In this document: in pieces, positions 13,019 through 22,319 of the stretch
How the letters are laid out: each line of letters starts with the position of its first letter
Numbering within the stretch: the first letter of the stretch is position 1
NCBI GenBank assembly: GCA_038061815.1
Contig: JBBTYK010000032.1
Span: forward strand, 1-35,168
Direction of reading: 5' to 3'
Source: JBBTXJ01 sp038061815
GTDB lineage: Bacteria; Patescibacteriota; Patescibacteriia; Magasanikbacterales; JBBTXJ01
DNA: 35,168 bases
Made by a program: the position numbers and the translations under genes
Notes under the pieces: generated by a model
Seen by the model: only the letters and a program-made list of their open reading frames with translations
What the model was told of the DNA's origin: nothing
Database searches by the model: none

Positions 13019-16000
13019 ATGCCGAATCTTTTGGAAAATCTCAATGATGAACAGCACGCGGCCGTCACGCATACGAGCGGTCCGTTGCTTATTATCGCGG
13101 GCGCCGGCACCGGCAAAACAACCGTGCTCACGCACCGCATTGCGCATCTTATTGAACAGGGGATGGCGAAACCGGAAGAGATTGTTGCGCTTACGTTCAC
13201 CGAAAAAGCGGCGCGTGAAATGAGCGACCGCGTTGACCGTCTGCTCAACACCAGCTATACGAGCATCACCATCGCGACGTTTCACGCATTTTGCCAGCAA
13301 CTGCTTGAGCGCTACGGATTGGATATCGGATTGCCCGCGCCGTTTCGTCTCCTCACGCCGCCAGAATGCTGGCGGCTCATGAAAGAAAATTTTGAGCGTT
13401 TCAATCTTGATTATTATCGTCCGCTCGCTACGCCTACGCGATTTTTGCAGGGACTGATACAGCACTTTTCACGATGTAAAGACGAACTTATCTTGCCGGA
13501 AGAATATCTTCATTACGCAACAGAACTGCAAGGAGACACGGACCTCGCTGAATTCACGCGCAAAAAAATGCGCGTCGGTTCCGCTGACGACGAACGCATC
13601 CTTGAAATTGCAAAGACGAAAGAAATTGCGGACGCATATCACGTGTATCAAGCGATACTGCTTGAACATCACGCGCTGGATTTCGGCGATTTATTGCTGT
13701 ATGCGCACCACCTTCTTGAAATGCGGCCGAATGTCACGCGCGCGTTGCAGGAACAGCACCGTTTTATATTGGTGGATGAGTTTCAGGATACCAACTGGGC
13801 GCAGTATCAGTTGTTGCGAAAATTGGTGAACGACGAAGCAAACATCGCGGTGGTGGGGGATGACGACCAGTCAATTTACAAATGGCGCGGCGCGGCAATC
13901 AGCAACGTGCTCCAATTCACCAAAGATTTTCCGCAGACGCGGACAGTCGCGCTCACCGCGAACTATCGTTCCGCGCAGCCGATTCTTGACCGCGCCTACG
14001 CAGTCATTCAGCGAAACAATCCGAATCGTCTTGAAGTGCAGATTGGCGTGTCAAAACAGCTGCGCGCCGCGCGGACGCATGACGGCACGGTCGCGCACGT
14101 CAATGCCGCAACCGGTGAAGGAGAAGCCGCATTCGTCGCAACCCGCATTCGCGCGCTCCATGAGGAGGGGGCTCCTTGGGGCGAGATGGCAGTGCTTGCG
14201 CGCGCACACAGCCATCTTGATTCGTTCGTGCAGGCGCTTGAGCGCCATGGCATTCCGTACCAGTATCATGCCGCAACGGGTCTTTTGAAAACGCCGTTTG
14301 CGGTAACCGCGCTCGCGATTTTGCGCGCGTTAATGAGTTACTATGATAACACGGCACTCTATCGTGTGACGCAGATGCCTCCATTTCGGCTGAATCCTGA
14401 CGACCATGCGGCGCTCTTGTCGTTTGAGCGACGGGAAACAACCTATTACGATACGCTCAATCGCGCGTTGACAAGCGGCGCCGCAGTTTCTGATGACGGC
14501 AAAGCGCGCATTACGCGACTTTTGCAACTCATCCGCAGTCACGCCGCGCGCATTCACGACGAACCGGCCGGCGTAATCCTGCTTTCATTTTTGGAAGAAT
14601 CGGGATATCTCAAACAGCTCGCGGATAGTTCGCATAAACAAGACGCCGTTGCGATTGAAACGCTCTTGCACCTGCAAACGTTTTTTGACCTTATTGAACA
14701 ATTTTGCGCAACGTATCCGGAGCCGACTGTGCGTGCATTTGTCGCTTACGTTGATGACCTGTTGGAATCCGGCGACGAGGGCGGCGCGCCGCGGCCGCTT
14801 CTCGTTCTTGATGCCGTACAGCTGCTCACCATTCACGGCGCGAAAGGTTTGGAGTTCCAGCACGTGTTCGTTGTGAATCTGGTTGAACGGCGATTTCCGA
14901 CCGATGCGCGGCATGACGCGATTCCCGTTCCGGATGCGCTGGTGAAAGAAACCATTCCGCCGGGCGACCATCATCTTGAAGAAGAACGTCGCCTCTTTTA
15001 CGTGGCGCTGACGCGCGCAAAAATATCGGTGACCGCCACGAGCGCTACCTCATACGGCGGCGCGCGCGATAAAAAAGTATCACGATTCATTGAAGAACTG
15101 GGTGTTGAATCAACATCCGCCTCTGGCGGAAGCAATCAAAAACCGGCGATAACTGCCGCTGCGCCGCCGGTGGAGCGCGCGGCTGCCGCGCTGCCGCTGC
15201 CGACACACTTCAGTTTCTCGCAGCTCAAAGCGTACGAAACCTGTCCGCTTCAGTATAAATTCGCGCACATCCTCCATATTCCCACGTTCGGCAAACCGTC
15301 GTTTACGTTTGGACAAACCATGCACCGCACTTTGCAACGTTTTTACGAGCGCGTGCAGGCATTGAACAGCGTCACGCAGCAAAATCTTTTTGTCGCGCCC
15401 GCCGGAGCGGCGTCAAAAGAAATACGCGTGCCGTCATGCGATGAACTTCTGGATATCTACGCGCAATCATGGGCCGATGAATGGTACGGCTCAAAAAAAC
15501 AGCGCGATACGTATTTTGAGGAGGGGAAACGCATGCTGCGCGATTTTTTTGAACAGCAGGAAACTGCCGGATGGCGCGTGCCGCGATTGCTGGAGCGCGG
15601 TTTCACCATACGCATCAACCGCGTCACGGTGCGCGGACGCATTGACCGCATTGACCAAACCGCAGACGGTGGATTGGTCATTATTGATTACAAAACGGGA
15701 AAACCGAAAACGGCGCTTGACACGGACGATAAAGAGCAGCTGTACTTGTATCACATTGCGGCAAACGAAGTGCCGGAACTTCGCGCGCTCGGCCAGACCG
15801 TGGAACTCACGTTTTATTATTTGGAAGATGGAAGCCGGCAGTCGTTTATCGGCACGCCGGAAGCGCTTGAACGTTATAAACAAAAGGTGCTTACGACGGT
15901 TCAGCGCATTGAAGCGCGCGATTTTGCTCCTGACCCGGGTCCGTTCAAATGCCGTACCTGCGATTTCCGCGACATCTGCGAGTTTCGCCAATTGTCGTAA
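13019..16000 (+). CDS. UvrD/PcrA-like helicase fused to a RecB-type nuclease domain
   Basis: A 993-residue superfamily 1A DNA helicase with a C-terminal PD-(D/E)XK nuclease, as in AddAB/AdnAB-type repair enzymes. Helicase motifs in order: AGAGTGKT (K33), VDEFQDT (D253-E254), GDDDQSIYKWRGA, LTANYRS, LLTIHGAKGLEFQHV and EERRLFYVALTRAK. After a Ser/Ala-rich linker, FSFSQLKAYETCPLQYKF begins the nuclease domain, with IDYKTGK supplying D890 and K892. C742 together with C978, C981 and C987 (CRTCDFRDIC) matches the CxnCxxCx5C iron-sulphur pattern of AddB/Cas4-like nucleases. The start at 13019 is chosen because the ATG at 13010 lies in the promoter. No partner subunit is seen nearby, so it may act alone or as a homodimer. 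Confidence 0.9.
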   Translation: MPNLLENLNDEQHAAVTHTSGPLLIIAGAGTGKTTVLTHRIAHLIEQGMAKPEEIVALTFTEKAAREMSDRVDRLLNTSYTSITIATFHAFCQQLLERYGLDIGLPAPFRLLTPPECWRLMKENFERFNLDYYRPLATPTRFLQGLIQHFSRCKDELILPEEYLHYATELQGDTDLAEFTRKKMRVGSADDERILEIAKTKEIADAYHVYQAILLEHHALDFGDLLLYAHHLLEMRPNVTRALQEQHRFILVDEFQDTNWAQYQLLRKLVNDEANIAVVGDDDQSIYKWRGAAISNVLQFTKDFPQTRTVALTANYRSAQPILDRAYAVIQRNNPNRLEVQIGVSKQLRAARTHDGTVAHVNAATGEGEAAFVATRIRALHEEGAPWGEMAVLARAHSHLDSFVQALERHGIPYQYHAATGLLKTPFAVTALAILRALMSYYDNTALYRVTQMPPFRLNPDDHAALLSFERRETTYYDTLNRALTSGAAVSDDGKARITRLLQLIRSHAARIHDEPAGVILLSFLEESGYLKQLADSSHKQDAVAIETLLHLQTFFDLIEQFCATYPEPTVRAFVAYVDDLLESGDEGGAPRPLLVLDAVQLLTIHGAKGLEFQHVFVVNLVERRFPTDARHDAIPVPDALVKETIPPGDHHLEEERRLFYVALTRAKISVTATSATSYGGARDKKVSRFIEELGVESTSASGGSNQKPAITAAAPPVERAAAALPLPTHFSFSQLKAYETCPLQYKFAHILHIPTFGKPSFTFGQTMHRTLQRFYERVQALNSVTQQNLFVAPAGAASKEIRVPSCDELLDIYAQSWADEWYGSKKQRDTYFEEGKRMLRDFFEQQETAGWRVPRLLERGFTIRINRVTVRGRIDRIDQTADGGLVIIDYKTGKPKTALDTDDKEQLYLYHIAANEVPELRALGQTVELTFYYLEDGSRQSFIGTPEALERYKQKVLTTVQRIEARDFAPDPGPFKCRTCDFRDICEFRQLS

Positions 16001-16002
16001 CG

Positions 16003-16011
16003 TGATACCAT
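16003..16011 (+). promoter_or_regulatory. Possible extended -10 promoter, leaderless start
   Basis: TGATACCAT (TGn plus TACCAT at 16006-16011) lies 7 bases before ATG 16019. The -35 region is poor. It would start the dciA-proS-mre gene run. Confidence 0.45.
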
Positions 16012-16018
16012 ATTCGCT

Positions 16019-16309
16019 ATGGAGACCATGAAACATCTGCTCACGCAATCCGTGCAGCGGGCCGGCGTTGCGGCATCCGTTGACGCGACGCGCGTCGTAG
16101 CCGCCGCCGAACGGGTGCTTGATGCCATTTTTACGCCGGCAGTTGCGACGCACATGAAACCGCTTTATTTGAAAAATCGCACGCTTACCGTCAGTTGCAG
16201 CAGCACGACGGTTGCGCAGGAATTAAAATTGCGTGAATCGGACATTCTCGCCAAGCTGACGGAAACGCTTGGCGTCTCGCTCGTTGACCGTCTTCGCTAT
16301 TTTTCCTAA
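16019..16309 (+). CDS. DciA-like (DUF721) protein
   Basis: A 96-residue protein resembling the DUF721/DciA family, which in many bacteria helps load the replicative helicase DnaB. The family-like core is MKPLYLKNRTLTVSCSSTTV followed by AQELKLRESDILAKL and a final VDRLRYF strand. It is a minimal single-domain version. The start at 16019 fits the -10 spacing; a second ATG at 16028 would shorten it by three residues. It stands at the head of a run of genes with short gaps (membrane protein, proS, mreB). Function is inferred from the pattern only. Confidence 0.65.
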   Translation: METMKHLLTQSVQRAGVAASVDATRVVAAAERVLDAIFTPAVATHMKPLYLKNRTLTVSCSSTTVAQELKLRESDILAKLTETLGVSLVDRLRYFS

Positions 16310-16315
16310 TCACCT

Positions 16316-16702
16316 ATGTCAACTCGCTGGTATGCGCTGTTCATGTTCCTTGGCACCGTCATTTGCTGGGTGGCGTGGGCGCTGGTGATTCGTTCCACAG
16401 ACCCAATGACGGCTCCGTGGTTTATCTTTTTCTTTTTTTACTCAAGCCTCCTGCTGGCGCTCCTCGGAACTTTTACGCTATTGGGGTTTCTCTGGCGCAT
16501 TTGGCAGCAGCGCGAGGCCGTGGTATTGTTACGCCATGTGCGAAAGACATTCCGGCAGGGGATGCTCTTTGCGGCGTTGGTAACGGGGGCGCTGTATCTG
16601 CGCGCGAACGGCTGGCTCACGTGGTGGTCGGCGCTCGTGCTGCTGTTTGCGCTCGTGGTTATTGAATCGCTGTTTCTTTCTCGTTCCAGTCATACCATTT
16701 AA
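16316..16702 (+). CDS. Small hypothetical membrane protein
   Basis: Unrecognised 128-residue integral membrane protein. Four hydrophobic stretches are visible at about residues 7-25 (MFLGTVICWVAWALVI), 34-58 (FIFFFFYSSLLLALLGTF), 82-97 and 100-120, with an arginine-rich loop near residues 62-80. It starts 6 bases after the dciA-like gene and ends one base before the proS start. No Shine-Dalgarno. Conservation next to proS/mreB could point to an envelope role, but this is inference. Confidence 0.7.
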   Translation: MSTRWYALFMFLGTVICWVAWALVIRSTDPMTAPWFIFFFFYSSLLLALLGTFTLLGFLWRIWQQREAVVLLRHVRKTFRQGMLFAALVTGALYLRANGWLTWWSALVLLFALVVIESLFLSRSSHTI

Positions 16703-16703
16703 T

Positions 16704-17933
16704 ATGCGTCAATCGCTTTTGTTCGGTAAAACGAAAAAAGAGGCGCCGAAAGACGAGGTGAGCATCAATGCCACGCTGCTTGCGCGCGCCGGTTTTATTG
16801 ACAAAGTTTCCGCCGGTATTTACACCTATCTTCCGCTGGGATTGCGCGTGATTGACCGCATCCAGAACATTATCCGCAAAGAGATGAACAATCTCGGCGC
16901 GCAGGAACTGCGCATGCCGGCGCTGCATCCGCATGACCCGTGGAAAAAAACCGGCCGATGGAGCAAGCCGGGCACGGAAGTGATGTTTCAATTCAAGGGC
17001 CACGGCCGCTCGTACGGACTCGGATGGACGCATGAGGAAATCATCACGCCGCTCGTGCAGCAATTTGTGCACTCATATAAAGATTTGCCTGTCGCGGTAT
17101 ATCAAATACAGGACAAATTCCGCAATGAACCGCGCGCAAAATCGGGACTGCTTCGCGGCCGCGAGTTCAGCATGAAAGACCTGTACAGTTTTCATACTAC
17201 CGAGGAAGATTTAGAGCGTTTTTATGAAAAGGCGATGTTGGCGTACAGCCTCATTTTTGAACAATGCGGGCTTGCTGCGCACGTGACCGAAGCATCGGGA
17301 GGCGCGTTTTCAAAGTATTCCCATGAATATCAGGTTGCCACGCCGTACGGCGAGGACACCATTTTTGCGTGTGAAGATTGTAATCATTACCAAAATAAAG
17401 AAATCGTTGAGCAGCCCGCATGTTTGACGTGCGGAAAAAAACGGGAGGAACTCAAGGCCATTGAAGTAGGCAACATTTTCAAACTCGGCACGCGATTTAG
17501 CGATGCATTCAAGTTTACTTACCTGACCGCAGAAGGAACTCCCGCTCCGGTCATTATGGGGTGTTACGGCATCGGGCCAAGCCGAGTGATGGGCGCGATT
17601 GTGGAAGTGCATCACGATGACCGCGGCATCATCTGGCCAACAACCGTTGCACCCTATCGGGCGCACCTGCTATCGCTCGGCAGTGACAGCGCCGTGCAGG
17701 CGCGCGCGGAAGAATGGTACCATGAACTGGAAAAAATGGGTGTTGCCGTTTTGTGGGATGACCGTGAATTGTCGGCGGGTGAAAAATTTGCAGACGCCGA
17801 CTTGATTGGTATACCGTATAGACTGGTTATAAGCAAAAAAACAGGGGAGGGGGCCGAAATTAAAGAACGCTCCTCCTCGGAAACGCGCATTATTACCATG
17901 CAGGAGGGGCGGAAACTCCTCACGCATGTTTGA
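16704..17933 (+). CDS. proS: Prolyl-tRNA synthetase, short form without editing insertion
   Basis: Class II synthetase charging tRNA-Pro, 409 residues from ATG 16704. The upstream in-frame ATG at 16647 lies in the preceding gene and is rejected. Motif 1 region RMPALHPHDPWKKTGRW, motif 2 FRNEPRAKSGLLRGREFSMK and motif 3 GCYGIGPSRVMGA are clear, followed by the anticodon-binding domain. Between motifs 2 and 3, where bacterial ProRS usually carries a ~180-residue INS editing domain, there is only a short linker with two Cys pairs (C223/C226 and C240/C243) that could bind zinc. So mischarged Ala-tRNA-Pro would have to be cleared in another way. It overlaps mreB by 8 bases. Confidence 0.95.
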   Translation: MRQSLLFGKTKKEAPKDEVSINATLLARAGFIDKVSAGIYTYLPLGLRVIDRIQNIIRKEMNNLGAQELRMPALHPHDPWKKTGRWSKPGTEVMFQFKGHGRSYGLGWTHEEIITPLVQQFVHSYKDLPVAVYQIQDKFRNEPRAKSGLLRGREFSMKDLYSFHTTEEDLERFYEKAMLAYSLIFEQCGLAAHVTEASGGAFSKYSHEYQVATPYGEDTIFACEDCNHYQNKEIVEQPACLTCGKKREELKAIEVGNIFKLGTRFSDAFKFTYLTAEGTPAPVIMGCYGIGPSRVMGAIVEVHHDDRGIIWPTTVAPYRAHLLSLGSDSAVQARAEEWYHELEKMGVAVLWDDRELSAGEKFADADLIGIPYRLVISKKTGEGAEIKERSSSETRIITMQEGRKLLTHV

Positions 17934-18972
17934 CAAATTTTTCGGTAAATTCAGCCGCGATATCGGGATTGACCTCGGCACTTCGCATACCCTTATTTAC
18001 GTGAAAGATAAGGGTATTGTCATTAATGAGCCGAGCGTCGTTGCGATTAACGCGCGCACCGAACAGATTCTTTCCGTCGGAAAAGAAGCGCGCGAGATGG
18101 TGGGAAAAACGCCGGGCCATATCATCATCAGCCGTCCGCTGTTGCACGGCATCATCGCGGATTACGAGGTAACGGAAAAAATGCTGCGCTATTTTATTGA
18201 CCGCGTGCACGAAGAAAGTTTTACCATTATTCCCCGTCCGCGCGTGATTATCTGCGCACCGCTTGAAACCACGGAGGTTGAGCGCAAAGCCATTGAGGAT
18301 GCGACGCTCTCGGCGGGCGCGCGCGAAGTATTTCTCGTTGAAGCGCCTATGGCTGCCGCCATCGGCGCGCGCATGCCAATTCAAGAAGCAGTCGGTAATT
18401 TTATTATTGATATTGGCGGCGGCACCACTGAAGTCGCGACCATTTCACTCGGCGGCATTGTTACATGGAAATCAATTCAAATCGCCGGCGAAGAAATGAA
18501 TCGGAACATTATGCAGTACGCGCGCGACGTTTTTAATCTGCTCATTGGCGAGCGCCATGCGGAGAAAATAAAAATCCAAGCGGGGTCCGCGCTGCCGCTC
18601 AAAGAATCCATCACGTATCCGATGCGCGGCCGCGACCTCATAACGGGACTTCCCAAAGAGGTGCTGGTAACGGACGCGCAAATCCGCGACGCGCTCGCAC
18701 GGTCCATTACCGCCATTATTGAGGCCATCAAGGCAACACTCGAGACGACGCCGCCTGAATTGGTGGCAGATATTCACGAACGCGGCATCTTGCTGACCGG
18801 CGGCGGCGCGTTGCTACGCGGTGTTGACCGCGTTATCGCGCAAGCAACCGGCATTCCGGTGCGCATGGCGGATGACCCATTAACCTGCGTTGTCCGCGGC
18901 ACTGGCATGCTTCTTGATGATGAAACGCTGTTGCGCGAAGTGGTGCTTCCTTCGTCGCGCGAACAAGAGTAA
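17926..18972 (+). CDS. mreB: Rod-shape-determining actin-like protein MreB
   Basis: Bacterial actin homologue, 348 residues, which polymerises under the membrane and guides side-wall peptidoglycan synthesis. Nucleotide-binding motifs are DIGIDLGTSHTLIYV (phosphate 1), FIIDIGGGTTEVA (phosphate 2) and GILLTGGGALLRG (adenosine). The amphipathic N-terminus MFDKFFGKF resembles membrane-binding tips of other MreBs. The ATG overlaps the last codons of proS. mreC, mreD and PBP2 follow, a canonical elongasome cluster. Confidence 0.96.
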   Translation: MFDKFFGKFSRDIGIDLGTSHTLIYVKDKGIVINEPSVVAINARTEQILSVGKEAREMVGKTPGHIIISRPLLHGIIADYEVTEKMLRYFIDRVHEESFTIIPRPRVIICAPLETTEVERKAIEDATLSAGAREVFLVEAPMAAAIGARMPIQEAVGNFIIDIGGGTTEVATISLGGIVTWKSIQIAGEEMNRNIMQYARDVFNLLIGERHAEKIKIQAGSALPLKESITYPMRGRDLITGLPKEVLVTDAQIRDALARSITAIIEAIKATLETTPPELVADIHERGILLTGGGALLRGVDRVIAQATGIPVRMADDPLTCVVRGTGMLLDDETLLREVVLPSSREQE

Positions 18973-18990
18973 CCGAAATCCATATCCGAT

Positions 18991-19803
18991 ATGGCGTTCA
19001 CCGTACAACGCAAACACGTGTTCATTATTTTCGTCGTTCTTGCCGGTATTCTTTTTTTGCATTATTTCAATGTGTTGCGGCCCGTGGAGCAGGGGATTAC
19101 GCGGATTGTCACCCCGGGCATTCGTTCCCTTTCACGTTTCGGCGCCGTTTTTGGCGATTTGCGCGGGTATATTACGGAAAAACAAACGCTGACGAAACGT
19201 GTGCAAACGCTTGAAACGGCGCTTGCGACACAGCAGCAGGAAACGGCGGAACGCACGCTCCTTGAGGAAGAAAACCGCGCGCTTCGCGAACAACTCACAT
19301 TTGCGCAGCGGACCGCAACTACGCCCATTGTAAGCTATGTGGTCGGCAAATCAATTGATAATACCGCCAACACTGTTATTATTGACCGCGGCGAAGCGGA
19401 CGGCGTCGTTAATCAAGCGCCGGTTATCGCGGGCGACGGTTTATTGGTGGGAAAAATAGCGAAAGTAAATCCCCATACCGCCATAGTGCGTCTCATCAAC
19501 GACCCGCGGAGTAAAGTAGCCGTAACGGTTTTAAATAAAGACAAAAGCATCGGTCTCGTTGAAGGAGGATTCGGCGTCAGTGTCACGCTTACCACGGTGC
19601 TGCAAGCCGACACGCTTGAGGCCGGCGACCTGGTGGTGACGTCGGGGCTTGAAGAACTTGTGCCGCGCGGTTTGCTTATCGGCACCATTGCGAATGTTGA
19701 AAAGGAAAATTATCGTCCGTTCCAAGAGGCGACCATCACGCCCGCCGCGCCACTGGGACGGCTTACGCTGGTCGGGGTGCTCCCGCCGCCATCGTCATTA
19801 TGA
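18991..19803 (+). CDS. mreC: Rod-shape-determining protein MreC
   Basis: Bitopic elongasome protein, 270 residues. One transmembrane helix (about residues 9-25) is followed by a predicted coiled coil at roughly 53-105 (TLTKRVQTLETALATQQQET and onward) and the beta-rich MreC core with VIIDRGEADGV, VAGDGLLVGKI-like and GDLVVTSGLEELVPRGLLIG segments. Start 18991 is 18 bases after mreB. It overlaps mreD by ATGA. Confidence 0.94.
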   Translation: MAFTVQRKHVFIIFVVLAGILFLHYFNVLRPVEQGITRIVTPGIRSLSRFGAVFGDLRGYITEKQTLTKRVQTLETALATQQQETAERTLLEEENRALREQLTFAQRTATTPIVSYVVGKSIDNTANTVIIDRGEADGVVNQAPVIAGDGLLVGKIAKVNPHTAIVRLINDPRSKVAVTVLNKDKSIGLVEGGFGVSVTLTTVLQADTLEAGDLVVTSGLEELVPRGLLIGTIANVEKENYRPFQEATITPAAPLGRLTLVGVLPPPSSL

Positions 19804-20342
19804 AGGCGTTGTTTCGCGCTATCGCAATTATCGCGGCCATTATCGGCACGAGCACGCTGCACATTGCATGGGTGACCATTTTTCCGTATCCGCTCAATCT
19901 CATTAATATCGCCACGATTGCGCTGGTGTATTTGCTCCTCACGCGCCGCGTCACCGCCGCCATTGCAACCGCATTTTCCGTCGGTGTGATTATTGAACTG
20001 TATGCGATAACGCCGTTCGGTTTGCTGCTCGGCGCGTTTATTGTCGCGCTTTTGGCCGGTACATTTTTTGCTATGCGCGTGCTTACCACCAATTCGTTCT
20101 GGGGAAGCGTTGCATTGTGTCTCGTTATGGTCGTCGTGAATCGTCTTACGTTTATAGCGCTGCTTATTATCGTCGGGTTAATCAGCGGCGCGGGCGCGCA
20201 GCTATCCGTTCAGGCGGTAGAATCAATGGTGGCGGAAGGCATGATGACTACCGTCGCAGCTGCTTTGCTTTTTGCCGCGCTTCCGCTTCCGCATCGAGTC
20301 GCAACGGTGCGTGTGGCAAGACCCTATGGCATTCATTTCTAG
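19800..20342 (+). CDS. mreD: Rod-shape-determining membrane protein MreD-like
   Basis: An 180-residue polytopic membrane protein with about five helices, located between mreC and PBP2 as expected for MreD. The sequence is weakly conserved in this family; assignment rests on topology, size and position. The ATG overlaps the mreC stop (ATGA at 19800-19803). The segment NIATIALVYLLLTRRVTAAI and FGLLLGAFIVALLAGTFFA are typical hydrophobic stretches. Confidence 0.8.
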   Translation: MKALFRAIAIIAAIIGTSTLHIAWVTIFPYPLNLINIATIALVYLLLTRRVTAAIATAFSVGVIIELYAITPFGLLLGAFIVALLAGTFFAMRVLTTNSFWGSVALCLVMVVVNRLTFIALLIIVGLISGAGAQLSVQAVESMVAEGMMTTVAAALLFAALPLPHRVATVRVARPYGIHF

Positions 20343-20343
20343 C

Positions 20344-22299
20344 ATGCGCGCATGGTTTGGCCATCGCCGCCGCATCGTGGGCGGTTTTATTCGCTATAAG
20401 TGGCTTGAAGAATCATTTACGGTGGCAACGTCCCAAGGAAATCAGCGCCCCCTGCCCGCGAGCGACCAATTTGTCGGCTATACGCTGGACGCCAAACACG
20501 TTGCGTGGCTGCGCGTTTGCCTGCTCATTGTTATGGCGGTGTTGACCGGCCGCATCGTGTATCTTCAGGGTATTCGCGGCGCGCATTTTTTGACCGCCGC
20601 GGAAGAAAATCGCATCCGCATACACGCCATACCCGCAAAACGCGGGCTTATCTATGATAGGTCAATGCGACCGCTCGTGACAAACGCCACCAGTTTTGCG
20701 CTCAACCTTTTACCCAACGACTTGTCGCGTCAGCCGGAAGAACGAGACCGCATCATTCAGTCTATTGCGACGTTGGCCGAATTGCCGGTAGCGGATATTT
20801 ACGCAACATTGGATGAGTACAAAAAGTACTCATTTGAAGCGTTGACCATTCAGGAAGGTATCCCGCTTGAAACGGCGCTGCGGCTGCAAATTGCGAGCGC
20901 CGATATGCCCGGCGTCCGCATTGAGGCAAGCACGGAACGGAGTTATGTGAATCTTTTTGCGCCGGTCACCACCTCAACACCCAACAGTTTGGCGCACTTG
21001 ATTGGGTACGTGGGGAAACTCACAAAAAACGAACTTGAGGAGAAATATGACCTCGGTTACAGTCCATCCGACCGTATCGGAAAAACGGGCATTGAATCCT
21101 CTTACGAAGATTTTTTACGCGGAACCTATGGACGCCGCAAAACAGAAGTTGACGTCACCGGCCGCGAGCGGCTCGTGCTTGCCGAGGACACTCCGTTGCC
21201 CGGCCGCCATGTGGTGCTCGGCATTGATATGGAGTGGCAACGCGTTCTTGAACAGGCGCTCGCCCGCGCGCTTCGCGTGTCAGGCGCATCGCGCGCAGCC
21301 GCCGTGGTGCTTGATGCGCGCACTGGGGTTATTCGCGCGCTCGTGAGTCTTCCGGCATATGATAACAACGAATTTATTCACGGTATTCCGCGCGATAGTT
21401 ACGCGGCGCTGGTGAATAATCCCGACCAGCCGCTTTTTCCGCGCGCAATCAGTGGCACCTATCCTTCGGGCTCCACCATTAAACCGCTCATTGCCGCCGC
21501 CGCGCTTCAGGAGGGACGCATTACTCCGCAAACAACGGTGCTTTCAACGGGCGGCCTTGAAGTGGGGCAGTGGTTTTTTCCGGATTGGAAACCCGGAGGT
21601 CACGGCGCAACCAATGTCATCAAAGCGCTCGCCGAATCGGTGAACACCTTTTTTTACCTCATCGGCGGCGGCTATAAAAATCAAGAAGGACTGGGAGTTG
21701 AAACTATCACAAAGTATCTCCGCGCTTTTGGGCTTGCCGACGCGCTCGGCGTGGATATTCCGGGAGAAGCAGCGGGATTTCTTCCCTCACCGTCATGGAA
21801 AGAATCAACAAAAAAAGAACGATGGTACATCGGCGATACTTATAATCTGTCAATCGGTCAGGGCGATGTGCTCGTTACGCCGCTGCAGCTCGCGCACGCA
21901 ACGGCAATCATCGCCAACGGCGGCACGGCATATCGTCCTCACCTTGTTGAGCGCGTCATTGACCCCATCACCGGCGAGGTGCAGCCTATTGAACCGCAAA
22001 TTATCGGCGAAGCGCCCGTTGCGCCGGCGCATCTCGCCACGGTGCGTCGCGGCATGCGCGCCTGCGTGGAAAGCGGCAGTTGTCGCGCGCTTGCCGACCT
22101 TTCGGTTCCGGTGGCCGGCAAAACCGGAACCGCCCAATGGTCGGCCGATAAAAAAACGCACGCGTGGTTCACGGCATTTGCGCCGGTCGGACAGCCGGAA
22201 ATCGCCGTGAGCATTATTATTGAAGAGGGCGGCGAGGGGAGTAAAACCGCGGTTCCCGTCGCGCGCGAATTTTTTCAATACTGGTCACGCGCGCGCTAG
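20344..22299 (+). CDS. mrdA: Penicillin-binding protein 2 (elongasome transpeptidase)
   Basis: Class B penicillin-binding protein, 651 residues from ATG 20344, which cross-links peptidoglycan during elongation. After a cytoplasmic N-terminus there is one membrane helix near residues 60-80. The PBP dimerisation domain follows, with EENRIRIHAIPAKRGLIYDR. In the transpeptidase domain the active-site STIK has S377 and K380, then SVN (in LAESVNTFF) and KTG (K593 in GKTGTAQW). Alternative in-frame ATGs at 20272 and 20326 overlap mreD; 20344 lies one base after the mreD stop. Together with mreBCD it makes a compact elongation module; no rodA lies in the window. Confidence 0.93.
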   Translation: MRAWFGHRRRIVGGFIRYKWLEESFTVATSQGNQRPLPASDQFVGYTLDAKHVAWLRVCLLIVMAVLTGRIVYLQGIRGAHFLTAAEENRIRIHAIPAKRGLIYDRSMRPLVTNATSFALNLLPNDLSRQPEERDRIIQSIATLAELPVADIYATLDEYKKYSFEALTIQEGIPLETALRLQIASADMPGVRIEASTERSYVNLFAPVTTSTPNSLAHLIGYVGKLTKNELEEKYDLGYSPSDRIGKTGIESSYEDFLRGTYGRRKTEVDVTGRERLVLAEDTPLPGRHVVLGIDMEWQRVLEQALARALRVSGASRAAAVVLDARTGVIRALVSLPAYDNNEFIHGIPRDSYAALVNNPDQPLFPRAISGTYPSGSTIKPLIAAAALQEGRITPQTTVLSTGGLEVGQWFFPDWKPGGHGATNVIKALAESVNTFFYLIGGGYKNQEGLGVETITKYLRAFGLADALGVDIPGEAAGFLPSPSWKESTKKERWYIGDTYNLSIGQGDVLVTPLQLAHATAIIANGGTAYRPHLVERVIDPITGEVQPIEPQIIGEAPVAPAHLATVRRGMRACVESGSCRALADLSVPVAGKTGTAQWSADKKTHAWFTAFAPVGQPEIAVSIIIEEGGEGSKTAVPVAREFFQYWSRAR

Positions 22300-22301
22300 C
22301 G

Positions 22302-22310
22302 TGATATACT
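22302..22310 (+). promoter_or_regulatory. Extended -10 promoter, near-leaderless start of greA
   Basis: TGATATACT (TGn plus TATACT at 22305-22310) lies 9 bases before ATG 22320, predicting a leader of 0-3 bases. No clear -35. Confidence 0.6.
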
Positions 22311-22319
22311 TTTTTTACT

